Shown: positions 32,339 through 39,248 of the stretch, one piece after another
Layout: each line of letters starts with the position of its first letter
Numbering within the stretch: the stretch's first letter is position 1
Source of the DNA: an uncultured Prevotellaceae bacterium
GTDB taxonomy: Bacteria; Bacteroidota; Bacteroidia; Bacteroidales; Bacteroidaceae
Assembly: GCA_900316445.1 (NCBI GenBank)
Contig: ONCZ01000006.1
Location: forward strand, 1 to 63,309
Length of the DNA stretch: 63,309 bases
Direction: 5' to 3'
Made by a program: the position numbers and the translations under genes
The notes under the pieces: generated by a model
What the model was told of the DNA's origin: nothing
What the model saw: the letters and a program-made list of their open reading frames with translations, nothing else
The model's database searches: none

Positions 32339-33998
32339 TCTCGTCCTTCTGTCTGATCTCCACACGGCGGATCTTACCGCTGATGGTCTTCGGCAGTTCA
32401 TCGACGAATTCGATGATACGGGGGTACTTATAGGGAGCCGTCTCTTTCTTCACGTGCTGCTGCAGTTCTTTGATGAGGTCTTCGCCGGCCTTGTCCTTCC
32501 ATTCCTTGCCGAGTACGACGGTAGCCTTTACCACCATACCACGGATATCGTCGGGCACACCGGTGATGGCACACTCTACGACGGCGGGATGCGTCATCAG
32601 GGCGCTCTCCACCTCAAATGGACCTATGCGGTAGCCGGAACTCTTGATCACATCGTCGATACGACCTTCGAACCAGTAGTAGCCGTCTTCATCGCGCCAG
32701 GCCATATCGCCGGTATGATAGATGCCGTCGTGCCAGGCCTCACGGGTAAGTTCTTCGTCACGATAGTATTCCTTGAAGAGGCCGATGGGCTTACGGTCAC
32801 CGACGCGCACCACGATCTCACCCTTCTCACCATCTTCGCAACTGGTGCCGTCGGCACGCAGCAAGTCGATGTTATACTGGGCATTGGGCATACCCATGCT
32901 GCCGGGCTTCGGCTCCATCCAGGGGAAGGTGCCGAGGGTCATGGTGGTCTCCGTCTGTCCGAAACCTTCCATCATCTTGATACCGGTCTTCTCATAGAAC
33001 TTATCGAACACGGCGGGATTCAGGGCCTCGCCGGCGGTGGTACAGTACTCCAGACTGCTGAGGTCGTACTGCGACAGGTCTTCGCGGATCATAAAGCGGT
33101 AGATAGTGGGAGGAGCGCAGAAGCTTGTCACATGGTATTTCTCCATCTGACGCAGCAGGGTGTCGGCGTTGAACTTCTCATGGTCGAAGACGAATACCGT
33201 TGCTCCGGCGAACCACTGGCCATAGAACTTTCCCCAGACTGCCTTACCCCAGCCAGTGTCGGCAACGGTCAGGTGGAGGGAACCTTCGTGCAGGTTATGC
33301 CAGAACACACCCGTTGTCAAATGGCCCATGGCATAGAGGTAGTCGTGGGCCACCATCTTCGGCTCGCCACTGGTGCCTGAAGTAAAATACATCAGCATCG
33401 TGTCAGAGTTGTCGTTGACATGCTTCGGACGGACGAACTGCGGGGCCTGCTTCCATTCACTCTGCCAGTCGTGGAATCCCTCGGGGATGGGTTTGCCGTG
33501 GTCGGTGACGGCAATCAGCGTGTCAACTGTCGGACTCTCAGGCATGGCCAGCTTGATCTGTTCGGTGACGTAGGGATCATCCACACAGATGATGGCCTTC
33601 ACAGAGGCACGGGTATTGCGATACACGATGTCGTGCTTGGTCAGCATGTGGGTGGCAGGGATGACGATGGCGCCGATTTTATGCAGGGCGAGCATGACCA
33701 CCCACCACTCGTAACGGCGCTTCAGAATCAACATCACGGGGTCGTTCTTGCCGATGCCTAACGACATCAGATAGGAGGCGGCCTGATCGGTCTGCTCCTT
33801 CAGCTCTCCGTAGGTGGTACGTATCTCGTCACCCTGGTCGTTGGTCCACAGGATGGCCAGCTTCTCGGGAGCCTCTGCTGCCCAGGCGTCCATCACGTCG
33901 TAGGCGAAGTTGAAGCCCTCGGGGATGATGAACTCCAGGTTCTTGTTGTAATCCTCAACAGACGTGAACTTTGTCTGCTTCAAAAATCTTTCAATCAT
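32319..33998 (-). CDS. AMP-forming acyl-CoA synthetase
   Basis: The ligase belongs to the ANL superfamily and resembles acetyl-/medium-chain acyl-CoA synthetases. It shows the P-loop motif MYFTSGTSGEPKMVAHDYLY, the A5 segment EGFGQTETTMTLG, the YHTGDMAWRDEDGYYWFEGR block and the C-terminal lysine motif LPKTISGKIRRVEIR. It activates a carboxylic acid as the acyl-AMP and transfers it to CoA. The frame extends to an ATG at 34019, but the ATG at 33998 (MIERFLKQTKFTS) is the better start since the first codons come from a repeat. The acidic/basic tail is repeat-encoded. It sits between the XRE-cupin regulator and proB; this neighbourhood is common in Bacteroidales. Confidence 0.88.
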   Translation of the reverse strand: MIERFLKQTKFTSVEDYNKNLEFIIPEGFNFAYDVMDAWAAEAPEKLAILWTNDQGDEIRTTYGELKEQTDQAASYLMSLGIGKNDPVMLILKRRYEWWVVMLALHKIGAIVIPATHMLTKHDIVYRNTRASVKAIICVDDPYVTEQIKLAMPESPTVDTLIAVTDHGKPIPEGFHDWQSEWKQAPQFVRPKHVNDNSDTMLMYFTSGTSGEPKMVAHDYLYAMGHLTTGVFWHNLHEGSLHLTVADTGWGKAVWGKFYGQWFAGATVFVFDHEKFNADTLLRQMEKYHVTSFCAPPTIYRFMIREDLSQYDLSSLEYCTTAGEALNPAVFDKFYEKTGIKMMEGFGQTETTMTLGTFPWMEPKPGSMGMPNAQYNIDLLRADGTSCEDGEKGEIVVRVGDRKPIGLFKEYYRDEELTREAWHDGIYHTGDMAWRDEDGYYWFEGRIDDVIKSSGYRIGPFEVESALMTHPAVVECAITGVPDDIRGMVVKATVVLGKEWKDKAGEDLIKELQQHVKKETAPYKYPRIIEFVDELPKTISGKIRRVEIRQKDEKKGEKE

Positions 33999-34012
33999 AT
34001 ATTTTTCTTTCT

Positions 34013-34083
34013 TTTGCAACGGACAACAGGACTAACACGACTTATGCGCTTAAAGTCTTTAAGTCCTGTAGTCCGTTGCTAAA
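34013..34083 (-). repeat. Inverted-end repeat GCAACGGAC...GTCCGTTGC, copy A
   Basis: GCAACGGACAACAGGACT (34016-34033) faces AGTCCTGTAGTCCGTTGC (34062-34079), one mismatch in 18. It fills the gap between the XRE stop and the ligase start. A related copy lies at 59842-59920. Confidence 0.8.
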
Positions 34084-34085
34084 TA

Positions 34086-34643
34086 TTACTCAACGGTGAA
34101 TGCTAAGAACTTGACGGCTTTGTCACCGACGGCGAGCATGCCGTGGGGTTTCGTGGAGTCGAAATAGATGCTGTCACCCTCTTCGAGCACCATCGTCTTA
34201 CCGCCGATATAGAGCTCCATCTTACCTTCGAGCACAAGGTTGAACTCCTGGCCGGGGTGCGAGTTCTTATAGATGGTGTGAACACCGGGCTTGGGCTCGA
34301 CGGTAACGATGAACACGTCGGCCTTGTGGTTCACGAAGCCGCCCACGAGGCTCTGGTACTTATAAGCCTTGGTACGTTCGATACTCATACCCTGTCCCTT
34401 GCGGGTCACATAGTATGACTTCATATGAGGAGCCTCCGCAAAGATCAGCTCCTCTGTCGATACGCCGTACTTATGGGCAATCTTCATGAGGTTGGAGATG
34501 GTGATGTCCAACTCGCCGGCCTCTATCTTCTCATACTTCTCGGCACTGATGCCGATGGTCTCTGCCATCTCACTCACGGGGATGTCGAGCACGTCGCGCA
34601 ATCCCTTCAGGCGTTCGCCTATCTGCTTTAATTGTTCGTCCAT
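34086..34643 (-). CDS. XRE-family regulator with cupin domain
   Basis: The 185-residue protein has an N-terminal XRE helix-turn-helix (about 8-65; LRDVLDIPVSEMAETIGISA, EAGELDITISNLMKIAHKYG) and a C-terminal cupin-2 domain (about 105-183; HPGQEFNLVLEGKMELYIGG, EEGDSIYFDSTKPHGML). Such proteins sense a small ligand in the cupin and repress local genes. Here it lies between proC and the acyl-CoA ligase and probably regulates that ligase or the cluster. The signal is unknown. Confidence 0.92.
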   Translation of the reverse strand: MDEQLKQIGERLKGLRDVLDIPVSEMAETIGISAEKYEKIEAGELDITISNLMKIAHKYGVSTEELIFAEAPHMKSYYVTRKGQGMSIERTKAYKYQSLVGGFVNHKADVFIVTVEPKPGVHTIYKNSHPGQEFNLVLEGKMELYIGGKTMVLEEGDSIYFDSTKPHGMLAVGDKAVKFLAFTVE

Positions 34644-34657
34644 ATATCTTTTCTTCT

Positions 34658-34776
34658 GTTTATAGTTTAATGTTTATAGTTTATAGTTGATTAGTTCTAT
34701 AGTCTTCAGAGATTCCTTCAAGGGCTTGCCAAGTATTCATCTATAAACTATAAACCTTAAACTATAAACTTAAAAT
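34658..34776 (-). repeat. 119-bp TTTATAG inverted element, copy B
   Basis: It fills the gap between proC and the XRE-cupin gene and is the near-identical, gap-free partner of 30121-30239. Confidence 0.9.
34681..34740 (-). CDS. 19-residue micro-ORF in element B
   Basis: It encodes MNTWQALEGISEDYRTNQL, the same length and frame as the micro-ORF in copy A. Seven codons differ in amino acid and one is a silent ACC/ACT change. There is no known homologue and no proof of translation. Confidence 0.35.
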   Translation of the reverse strand: MNTWQALEGISEDYRTNQL

Positions 34777-34777
34777 A

Positions 34778-35557
34778 TTACTTCGCTCCGGCTTTGAGTC
34801 CGCGGATGACGGCGGAGGTAAAGCCTGCATGTTCCATCTCGTTAAGCCCCTTGATAGTTACACCGCCAGGAGTCGTCACCAGGTCGATGGCTGCCTCGGG
34901 GTGCAGACCGCTGGCCTCTAACAGCTCTACGGCGCCTTTCATCGTCTGCATCACGATCCTCTTGGCATCGTCGGCCTTGAAGCCCAGTTCCACACCGCCT
35001 TCCGATGCTGCACGGATATACCGCATAGCATAGGCGATGCCACAGGAGGCGAGTGTTGTGCCTGCTGCCAGATGCGCCTCGTCGGTGATCAGCGAATTGC
35101 CCATCTCGTCGAAGATATTGACAACGGTCTTGGTCTCTGCTTCCGAGGCTCCGATGGGTACGATAAACGTCATCGACGCCATCTCTGCAATGGCGATATT
35201 CGGAATCACCAGGAACAGCGGCGGGCACTGCTCTCCCAGCCACTCCTTGATGCTCTCCGACTTCACGCCGGCGGCAATCACAATCAGAATCTGCTTCTTC
35301 GGATTCAGTTCTGGCTTGATATCCTTCAGCACCTGCTCCACGAGCCAGGGTTTCACGACCACACAGACGATGTCTGCACTGTCAACCGCCAACTTATTAT
35401 CCGTCGTCACACTGACGCCCGTCTTGGCAAACTTCTCCACCACGGCCTGCGAAGGGTCGCTCACGGTGATGTCCTCGTTCTTGAACTGCTGGCCCTTGAT
35501 GAGACCTTCCACAGTGGCGCCGCCCATGGCGCCTGCTCCTATTACTGCTATCTTCAT
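34778..35557 (-). CDS. proC: Pyrroline-5-carboxylate reductase
   Basis: ProC reduces pyrroline-5-carboxylate to proline with NAD(P)H. The 259-residue protein has the Rossmann start MKIAVIGAGAMGGATVEGLI and the C-terminal helical domain signature ASGLHPEAAIDLVTTPGGVT followed by IKGLNEMEHAGF. Length is normal. It overlaps argD by 4 bp, so proline and arginine genes are translationally coupled. That is consistent with the shared glutamate semialdehyde chemistry. Confidence 0.95.
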   Translation of the reverse strand: MKIAVIGAGAMGGATVEGLIKGQQFKNEDITVSDPSQAVVEKFAKTGVSVTTDNKLAVDSADIVCVVVKPWLVEQVLKDIKPELNPKKQILIVIAAGVKSESIKEWLGEQCPPLFLVIPNIAIAEMASMTFIVPIGASEAETKTVVNIFDEMGNSLITDEAHLAAGTTLASCGIAYAMRYIRAASEGGVELGFKADDAKRIVMQTMKGAVELLEASGLHPEAAIDLVTTPGGVTIKGLNEMEHAGFTSAVIRGLKAGAK

Positions 35558-36681
35558 AATACTTTCTTTAACTTTTTGATGAAATCATCGGCATCTTCCT
35601 TAGTGAGGCAGAGTGGTGGCAACAGACGCAGGATGTTCGTTCCTGCGCAGCCGGTGAAGCAATGCTCCTGATAGATCAGCGGCTTACGCACATCGGCATG
35701 CGGACAGTCAAGGTCGATACCAATCATCAGTCCCCGGCCTCTGACGTCTTTAATCTTTTCATTTTTTAATTCTTTAATTCTCTCTATCAGGTACTCGCCA
35801 ACCACTCTGGCATTCTCCACCAGATTCTCCTCTTCGAACACATCGAGCACGGCCAGCGCTGCAGCACAGGCCAGATGATTACCTCCGAACGTCGTTCCCA
35901 GCTGTCCATACACCGGTTTGAACTCCGGAGAGATCAGCACACCGCCCATCGGGAAACCATTGGCAATGCCTTTGGCAACGGTGATGATGTCCGGGCGGAT
36001 GTCGAGCCACTGATGGGCAAAGAACTTCCCGCTTCGTCCGTAGCCGCACTGGATCTCGTCGCAGATGAGGATGGTGCCATATTTCTTGCAGGCTGCAGCC
36101 AGACCCTGGGCAAACTCTTTCGTCGCCAACTTGATGCCGCCCACACCCTGAATACACTCCAAGATGACAGCACACACATCGCCCTTCGCCAGTTCTGCCT
36201 CCCAGGCGGGCAGGTCGTTCAACGGCAGATAGGTCACGTGACTGTTATCATTGATGGGGGCGATGATCTTCGGATTGTTCGTCACCTCAACGGCCAGCGA
36301 GGTACGTCCGTGGAAAGCCTTCTCACAAGACAAGACGCGTGTTCTGCCGTTGGTGAACGAGGCGAGTTTCAGGGCGTTTTCGTTCGCCTCGGCACCAGAG
36401 TTGATCAGGAACAGCTGATAGTCGTCGTAGCCGCAGATCTTGCCTAAGCGCTCTGCCAGCTCCACTTGCAACTTATTGATCACCGAGTTGGAGTAGAACC
36501 CCAGCTTCTGCAACTGTTCCGTTACCTTCTGGACATAGTGCGGATGGGCGTGGCCGATGCTGATGACGGCATGTCCGCCGTACAGGTCCAGATACTCCTG
36601 CCCCTTGTCGTCCCACACCTTGCAACCCTTGCCCTTGACGATGTTCACGTCGAAGAGCGGATATACGTCGAATAGTTTCAT
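35554..36681 (-). CDS. argD: Acetyl-/succinylornithine aminotransferase
   Basis: This class-III PLP aminotransferase converts N-acyl-glutamate semialdehyde to N-acyl-ornithine in arginine synthesis. Motifs include LDLYGGHAVISIGHAHPHYV, INSGAEANENALKLA, LICDEIQCGYGRSGKFFAHQ and the PLP-lysine segment IITVAKGIANGFPMGG. The ATG at 36681 lies directly after a TTTATAG/TTTAAAG tract, and a -7 box is found at 36717-36724. It therefore has its own promoter, whereas in related genomes, as I recall, argD directly follows argC. With argF' of the succinyl type the natural substrate is probably the succinylated form. Confidence 0.94.
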   Translation of the reverse strand: MKLFDVYPLFDVNIVKGKGCKVWDDKGQEYLDLYGGHAVISIGHAHPHYVQKVTEQLQKLGFYSNSVINKLQVELAERLGKICGYDDYQLFLINSGAEANENALKLASFTNGRTRVLSCEKAFHGRTSLAVEVTNNPKIIAPINDNSHVTYLPLNDLPAWEAELAKGDVCAVILECIQGVGGIKLATKEFAQGLAAACKKYGTILICDEIQCGYGRSGKFFAHQWLDIRPDIITVAKGIANGFPMGGVLISPEFKPVYGQLGTTFGGNHLACAAALAVLDVFEEENLVENARVVGEYLIERIKELKNEKIKDVRGRGLMIGIDLDCPHADVRKPLIYQEHCFTGCAGTNILRLLPPLCLTKEDADDFIKKLKKVL

Positions 36682-36706
36682 CTTTAAACTATAAACTTTA
36701 AACTAC
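36682..36706 (-). repeat. Short TTTATAG/TTTAAAG tract before argD
   Basis: AAACTATAAACTTTAAACTA lies immediately 5' of the argD start codon. Confidence 0.7.
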
Positions 36707-36716
36707 TATTGGGCTG

Positions 36717-36724
36717 CAAAGTTA
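36717..36724 (-). promoter_or_regulatory. Probable argD promoter (-7 box)
   Basis: TAACTTTG on the minus strand, about 35 bp before the argD ATG. It would drive argD-proC-XRE-ligase-proB-proA-argF'. Confidence 0.65.
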
Positions 36725-36773
36725 CAGCAAATATCCGACAAACCGCAATAATCTCCCGTCTTTTTGCATAAAA

Positions 36774-36811
36774 ATGTCAATTGCACGCCCCAAAGTGCAT
36801 GCAATTGACAT
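36774..36811 (-). terminator. Hairpin terminator after the GNAT gene
   Basis: ATGTCAATTGCA (36774-36785) and TGCAATTGACAT (36800-36811) form a perfect 12-bp stem. On the minus strand a TTTTTAT run follows. Confidence 0.7.
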
Positions 36812-36849
36812 ATTCTTGCACTTCAAAACTGATTTTTTATTTCGTGTCT

Positions 36850-37527
36850 TTAGTGTCCTTGGTGGATCATTTTTCTGCCCAAGCGCCCCAAAAGGTTGTC
36901 TTGGCCATTGGAATCCTTCGTGAGGCGGGTAATGGCATAGGCGACCAAAAAACGCAGACGGCAAAAGACCGCGTTGCTGTGGAGGGCATAGACGGGATGA
37001 CGCAGGATGAAGGCGATGGCGGCAGGCGATGAAAAACTGATAGGAATGAGCTGCTTGCGGAACACGTAGTTCGCAAAGTTGTTGTTTGGCGAGTGATAAT
37101 AGCCGATGATACGGTAACCGTTTTTAAGATGCCAACGTACGCTCCACTCGGCAGTGGTGCCTGTGACACCCCTCAGATAGCGATAGCCTGCCTGTCTGAT
37201 GCGCTCTGCTTCGTAGGTCAGCATCCGCGAGGCAATACCCTCACGACGGGCTGACGATGCAATAGCCAGTCGATATCCATAGCACCAACCCTCCTTACGG
37301 TGAGTTCTGAAGCTATGCATCCCCAACAGTTCACCTGTCTCTGCATCCAACGCCACAAACATCGGTATACCACGAATTGCCTGCTGGAACTCAGGAAACG
37401 TCAGATGCATCCACGGTGCATCCAGACCTTGCTCTGTCCACATCCTGTGCGACTCCTTATTCAGCGCATACAGCGCCTCATCCGTCACATCCGTCTCCTT
37501 CCGATTTTTGATTTCAATCTTTCTCAT
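36850..37527 (-). CDS. GNAT-family N-acetyltransferase
   Basis: The 225-residue protein has the GNAT acetyl-CoA site (RLAIASSARREGIASRMLTY; the R/QxxGxG/A-type loop is ARREGIA) and the preceding beta strands (GIPMFVALDAETGELLGMHS). The C-terminus is long and basic (FCRLRFLVAYAITRL). The acceptor substrate cannot be read. The start ATG lies 8 bp after a -7 box, so the message may be leaderless. It is divergent from the Rpn gene and lies at one edge of the accessory block between argC and argD. Confidence 0.88.
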   Translation of the reverse strand: MRKIEIKNRKETDVTDEALYALNKESHRMWTEQGLDAPWMHLTFPEFQQAIRGIPMFVALDAETGELLGMHSFRTHRKEGWCYGYRLAIASSARREGIASRMLTYEAERIRQAGYRYLRGVTGTTAEWSVRWHLKNGYRIIGYYHSPNNNFANYVFRKQLIPISFSSPAAIAFILRHPVYALHSNAVFCRLRFLVAYAITRLTKDSNGQDNLLGRLGRKMIHQGH

Positions 37528-37535
37528 ATCGTCTG

Positions 37536-37543
37536 CAAAGATA
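37536..37543 (-). promoter_or_regulatory. GNAT gene promoter (-7 box)
   Basis: TATCTTTG on the minus strand, 8 bp before the ATG. Confidence 0.65.
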
Positions 37544-37600
37544 CGTTCTTTTTCTTAAACCGCCAAAACTCTCGCATCAATCTCTCATTTTCCTGTCGAA

Positions 37601-37635
37601 AAGTTTGGCGGTTCAGAAAATAGTTCGTACCTTTG
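37601..37635 (+). promoter_or_regulatory. rRNA-like promoter of the Rpn gene
   Basis: GTTTGGCGGTTCAGAAAAT then AGTTCGTACCTTTGC almost matches the rrn promoter at 63204-63237. -7 box TACCTTTG is at 37628-37635. Confidence 0.75.
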
Positions 37636-37677
37636 CCCCCGAATTTAGTTTGTTACACCATTTAAATTTTAATCACT

Positions 37678-38691
37678 ATGGCAAAAGACATCAAAAAGAC
37701 AAAGAAAGGAAAGATGATGGTAAAGGGTAAGAACAGGTACATACGGTTTGACTGGGCAGCGAAGTACATGCTCCGCTCAAAGGCCGACTTTGCCATCTTC
37801 GAAGGCCTGATCAACGTACTTATCGGCGAGAAGATTGAGATTGTCGAACTCCTGGAGAGCGAGTTGAACCAGGAGCACAAGGACGACAAGTTCAACCGCG
37901 TGGACATCAAGGCGAAAGACTCCCAAGGACGTATCATCATCGTGGAAATTCAGCAGAGCCGTGAACTGGACTACCTGCAGCGGATGCTCTATGGCGTGGC
38001 GAAGACCATCACGGAGCACATGGGCAGGGGGAAAAGCTATGAGAATGTGAAAAAGGTGTACAGCATCAACATTCTCTACTTCGATCTTGGCGAAGGAGCC
38101 GACTATCTCTATCACGGCCAGACCACGCTGATTGGCGTACATACTAAGGATACCCTCCAACTGACACAGCATGAGCAGGACGACCTGCATGTGGTGACAC
38201 CTGAAGATGTCTTCCCGGAATATTTCGTCATCCGTGTGAATGAATTCAACCAGCTGGCCGTCACACCGCTGGAAGAATGGCTTGAGTACCTGAAGGACGA
38301 GTATATCCGTCCAGACACAACAGTTCCCGGCCTGATTGAGGCTCGTGAACGTCTGGAATATCTCAGGATGTCGGATGAAGAGCGCCGTGTCTATGACAAC
38401 TACCTTGACACTCTTGTCCGAGATACCGATGTCATGAAGACAAAACTCCTTGAGGCAGAGATAAAAGGCCTTAAAAAGGGCCACGCTAAAGGTTTGGCTA
38501 AAGGTTTGGCTGAAGGCGAAGCAAAAGGCCGGGCAAAAGGCCGGGCAGAAGGGCGTGAAGAAGAGAGACGGAAAAATGTTCAGGAAAAGCTGGAGAGTGC
38601 ACGTACTTTAAAGGCAAACGATGTACCCCTCGATGTGATTGTCAAAAGCCTCCACCTCACAGACGATGAAGCTGCTACGCTGCAGTCATAG
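37678..38691 (+). CDS. Rpn/PD-(D/E)XK nuclease family (transposase-like) protein
   Basis: The 337-residue protein matches the PDDEXK_2/Rpn group, once called putative transposases. It has YIRFDWAAKYMLRSKADFAI at the N-terminus and the nuclease core FNRVDIKAKDSQGRIIIVEI, continuing QQSRE (Asp about 76, Glu-x-Gln about 90-92). The C-terminal 90 residues contain an AKGLAKGLAEGEAKGRAKGR repeat, typical of the family, probably an extended helix. Rpn proteins cut DNA and promote recombination, and recent work links some to phage defence. Its promoter is a close copy of the rRNA operon promoter. Confidence 0.9.
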   Translation: MAKDIKKTKKGKMMVKGKNRYIRFDWAAKYMLRSKADFAIFEGLINVLIGEKIEIVELLESELNQEHKDDKFNRVDIKAKDSQGRIIIVEIQQSRELDYLQRMLYGVAKTITEHMGRGKSYENVKKVYSINILYFDLGEGADYLYHGQTTLIGVHTKDTLQLTQHEQDDLHVVTPEDVFPEYFVIRVNEFNQLAVTPLEEWLEYLKDEYIRPDTTVPGLIEARERLEYLRMSDEERRVYDNYLDTLVRDTDVMKTKLLEAEIKGLKKGHAKGLAKGLAEGEAKGRAKGRAEGREEERRKNVQEKLESARTLKANDVPLDVIVKSLHLTDDEAATLQS

Positions 38692-38727
38692 CAACGAGAT
38701 CAGAAAGACTATATTATTATACGCACT

Positions 38728-38753
38728 GTCGCCGACCCTCACGGGCCGGCGAC
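38728..38753 (+). terminator. Hairpin after the Rpn gene
   Basis: GTCGCCG/CGGCGAC stem with a 12-base loop, 36 bp after the stop. No strong T-run follows, so this is only a possible terminator. Confidence 0.4.
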
Positions 38754-38920
38754 AACTGTTTCAATTAATTTATACACTAAAAATTTCAGTTCATGACTGT
38801 ACTATCCTCACGGACCGCAGCCACAATTAATAAGTTTAAATAACTTTAAATTAACATATAAGAAGTCGCAAAGCAATGTTTCGCTCATTCCTAGTACCAT
38901 CGCATGGCAACTTTGCGTTT

Positions 38921-38960
38921 GAAAAAAATCTGGGGCGTAGGGCGAACCTGCGCCCCAGAT
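38921..38960 (-). terminator. Terminator of the BspA/small-protein unit
   Basis: The stem ATCTGGGGCG/CGCCCCAGAT is followed on the minus strand by a run of seven T. Confidence 0.8.
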
Positions 38961-39017
38961 GGTTTGCTGATTTCTCACAAAAGGAGAAAACTCTATTGTG
39001 AGATAATTGTCATCGTA

Positions 39018-39167
39018 TTATACGAGATCATCATCACCAGCCTCGCCAGGGATAGTCGGTGTTTCAGGAGGTACAGTGGGATCATACTCGCCCGATCCGG
39101 ACAACAGTGTGCCCTTCAACTCCAAGTCAACAATCTCGATCTCAGGTGTTAAATAAATCTTTTCCAT
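39018..39167 (-). CDS. 49-residue acidic small protein
   Basis: The frame from the ATG at 39167 encodes MEKIYLTPEIEIVDLELKGT then LLSGSGEYDPTVPPETPTIP and GEAGDDDLV. The pattern (K-x-Y-x-x-P-E, repeated hydrophobics, then LLSGSG and an acidic Pro-rich tail) is one I associate with abundant small Prevotella/Bacteroides proteins of unknown function. They resemble precursor peptides with a leader and a Gly-containing junction. It lies 81 bp after the BspA gene on the same strand and before a strong terminator. No modifying enzyme or peptidase gene is adjacent, so a peptide-precursor role is not supported beyond appearance. Confidence 0.7.
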   Translation of the reverse strand: MEKIYLTPEIEIVDLELKGTLLSGSGEYDPTVPPETPTIPGEAGDDDLV

Positions 39168-39248
39168 TTTCTTTTTTTACTTTTTATTGTTTTCTAATTA
39201 TGCAGGGGAGGCGTGCTCCCCTGCACTTGTTGATTGATTAATCTCTGA

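Larger units (their letters stand above)
38692..39017. other. Gap between Rpn gene and small-protein gene
   Basis: The gap of 326 bp holds two hairpins (38728-38753 and 38928-38960) and A/T-rich filler. No further gene is seen. Confidence 0.5.

Noticed and set aside
31341-33380. A 679-codon plus-strand frame across proB and the acyl-CoA ligase
   Set aside because: It is antisense to two well-identified enzymes and shows no domain; it arises from codon bias.
39018-39167. Calling the 49-residue protein a RiPP precursor
   Set aside because: No modification enzyme, transporter or protease gene is adjacent, so the claim has no context support.
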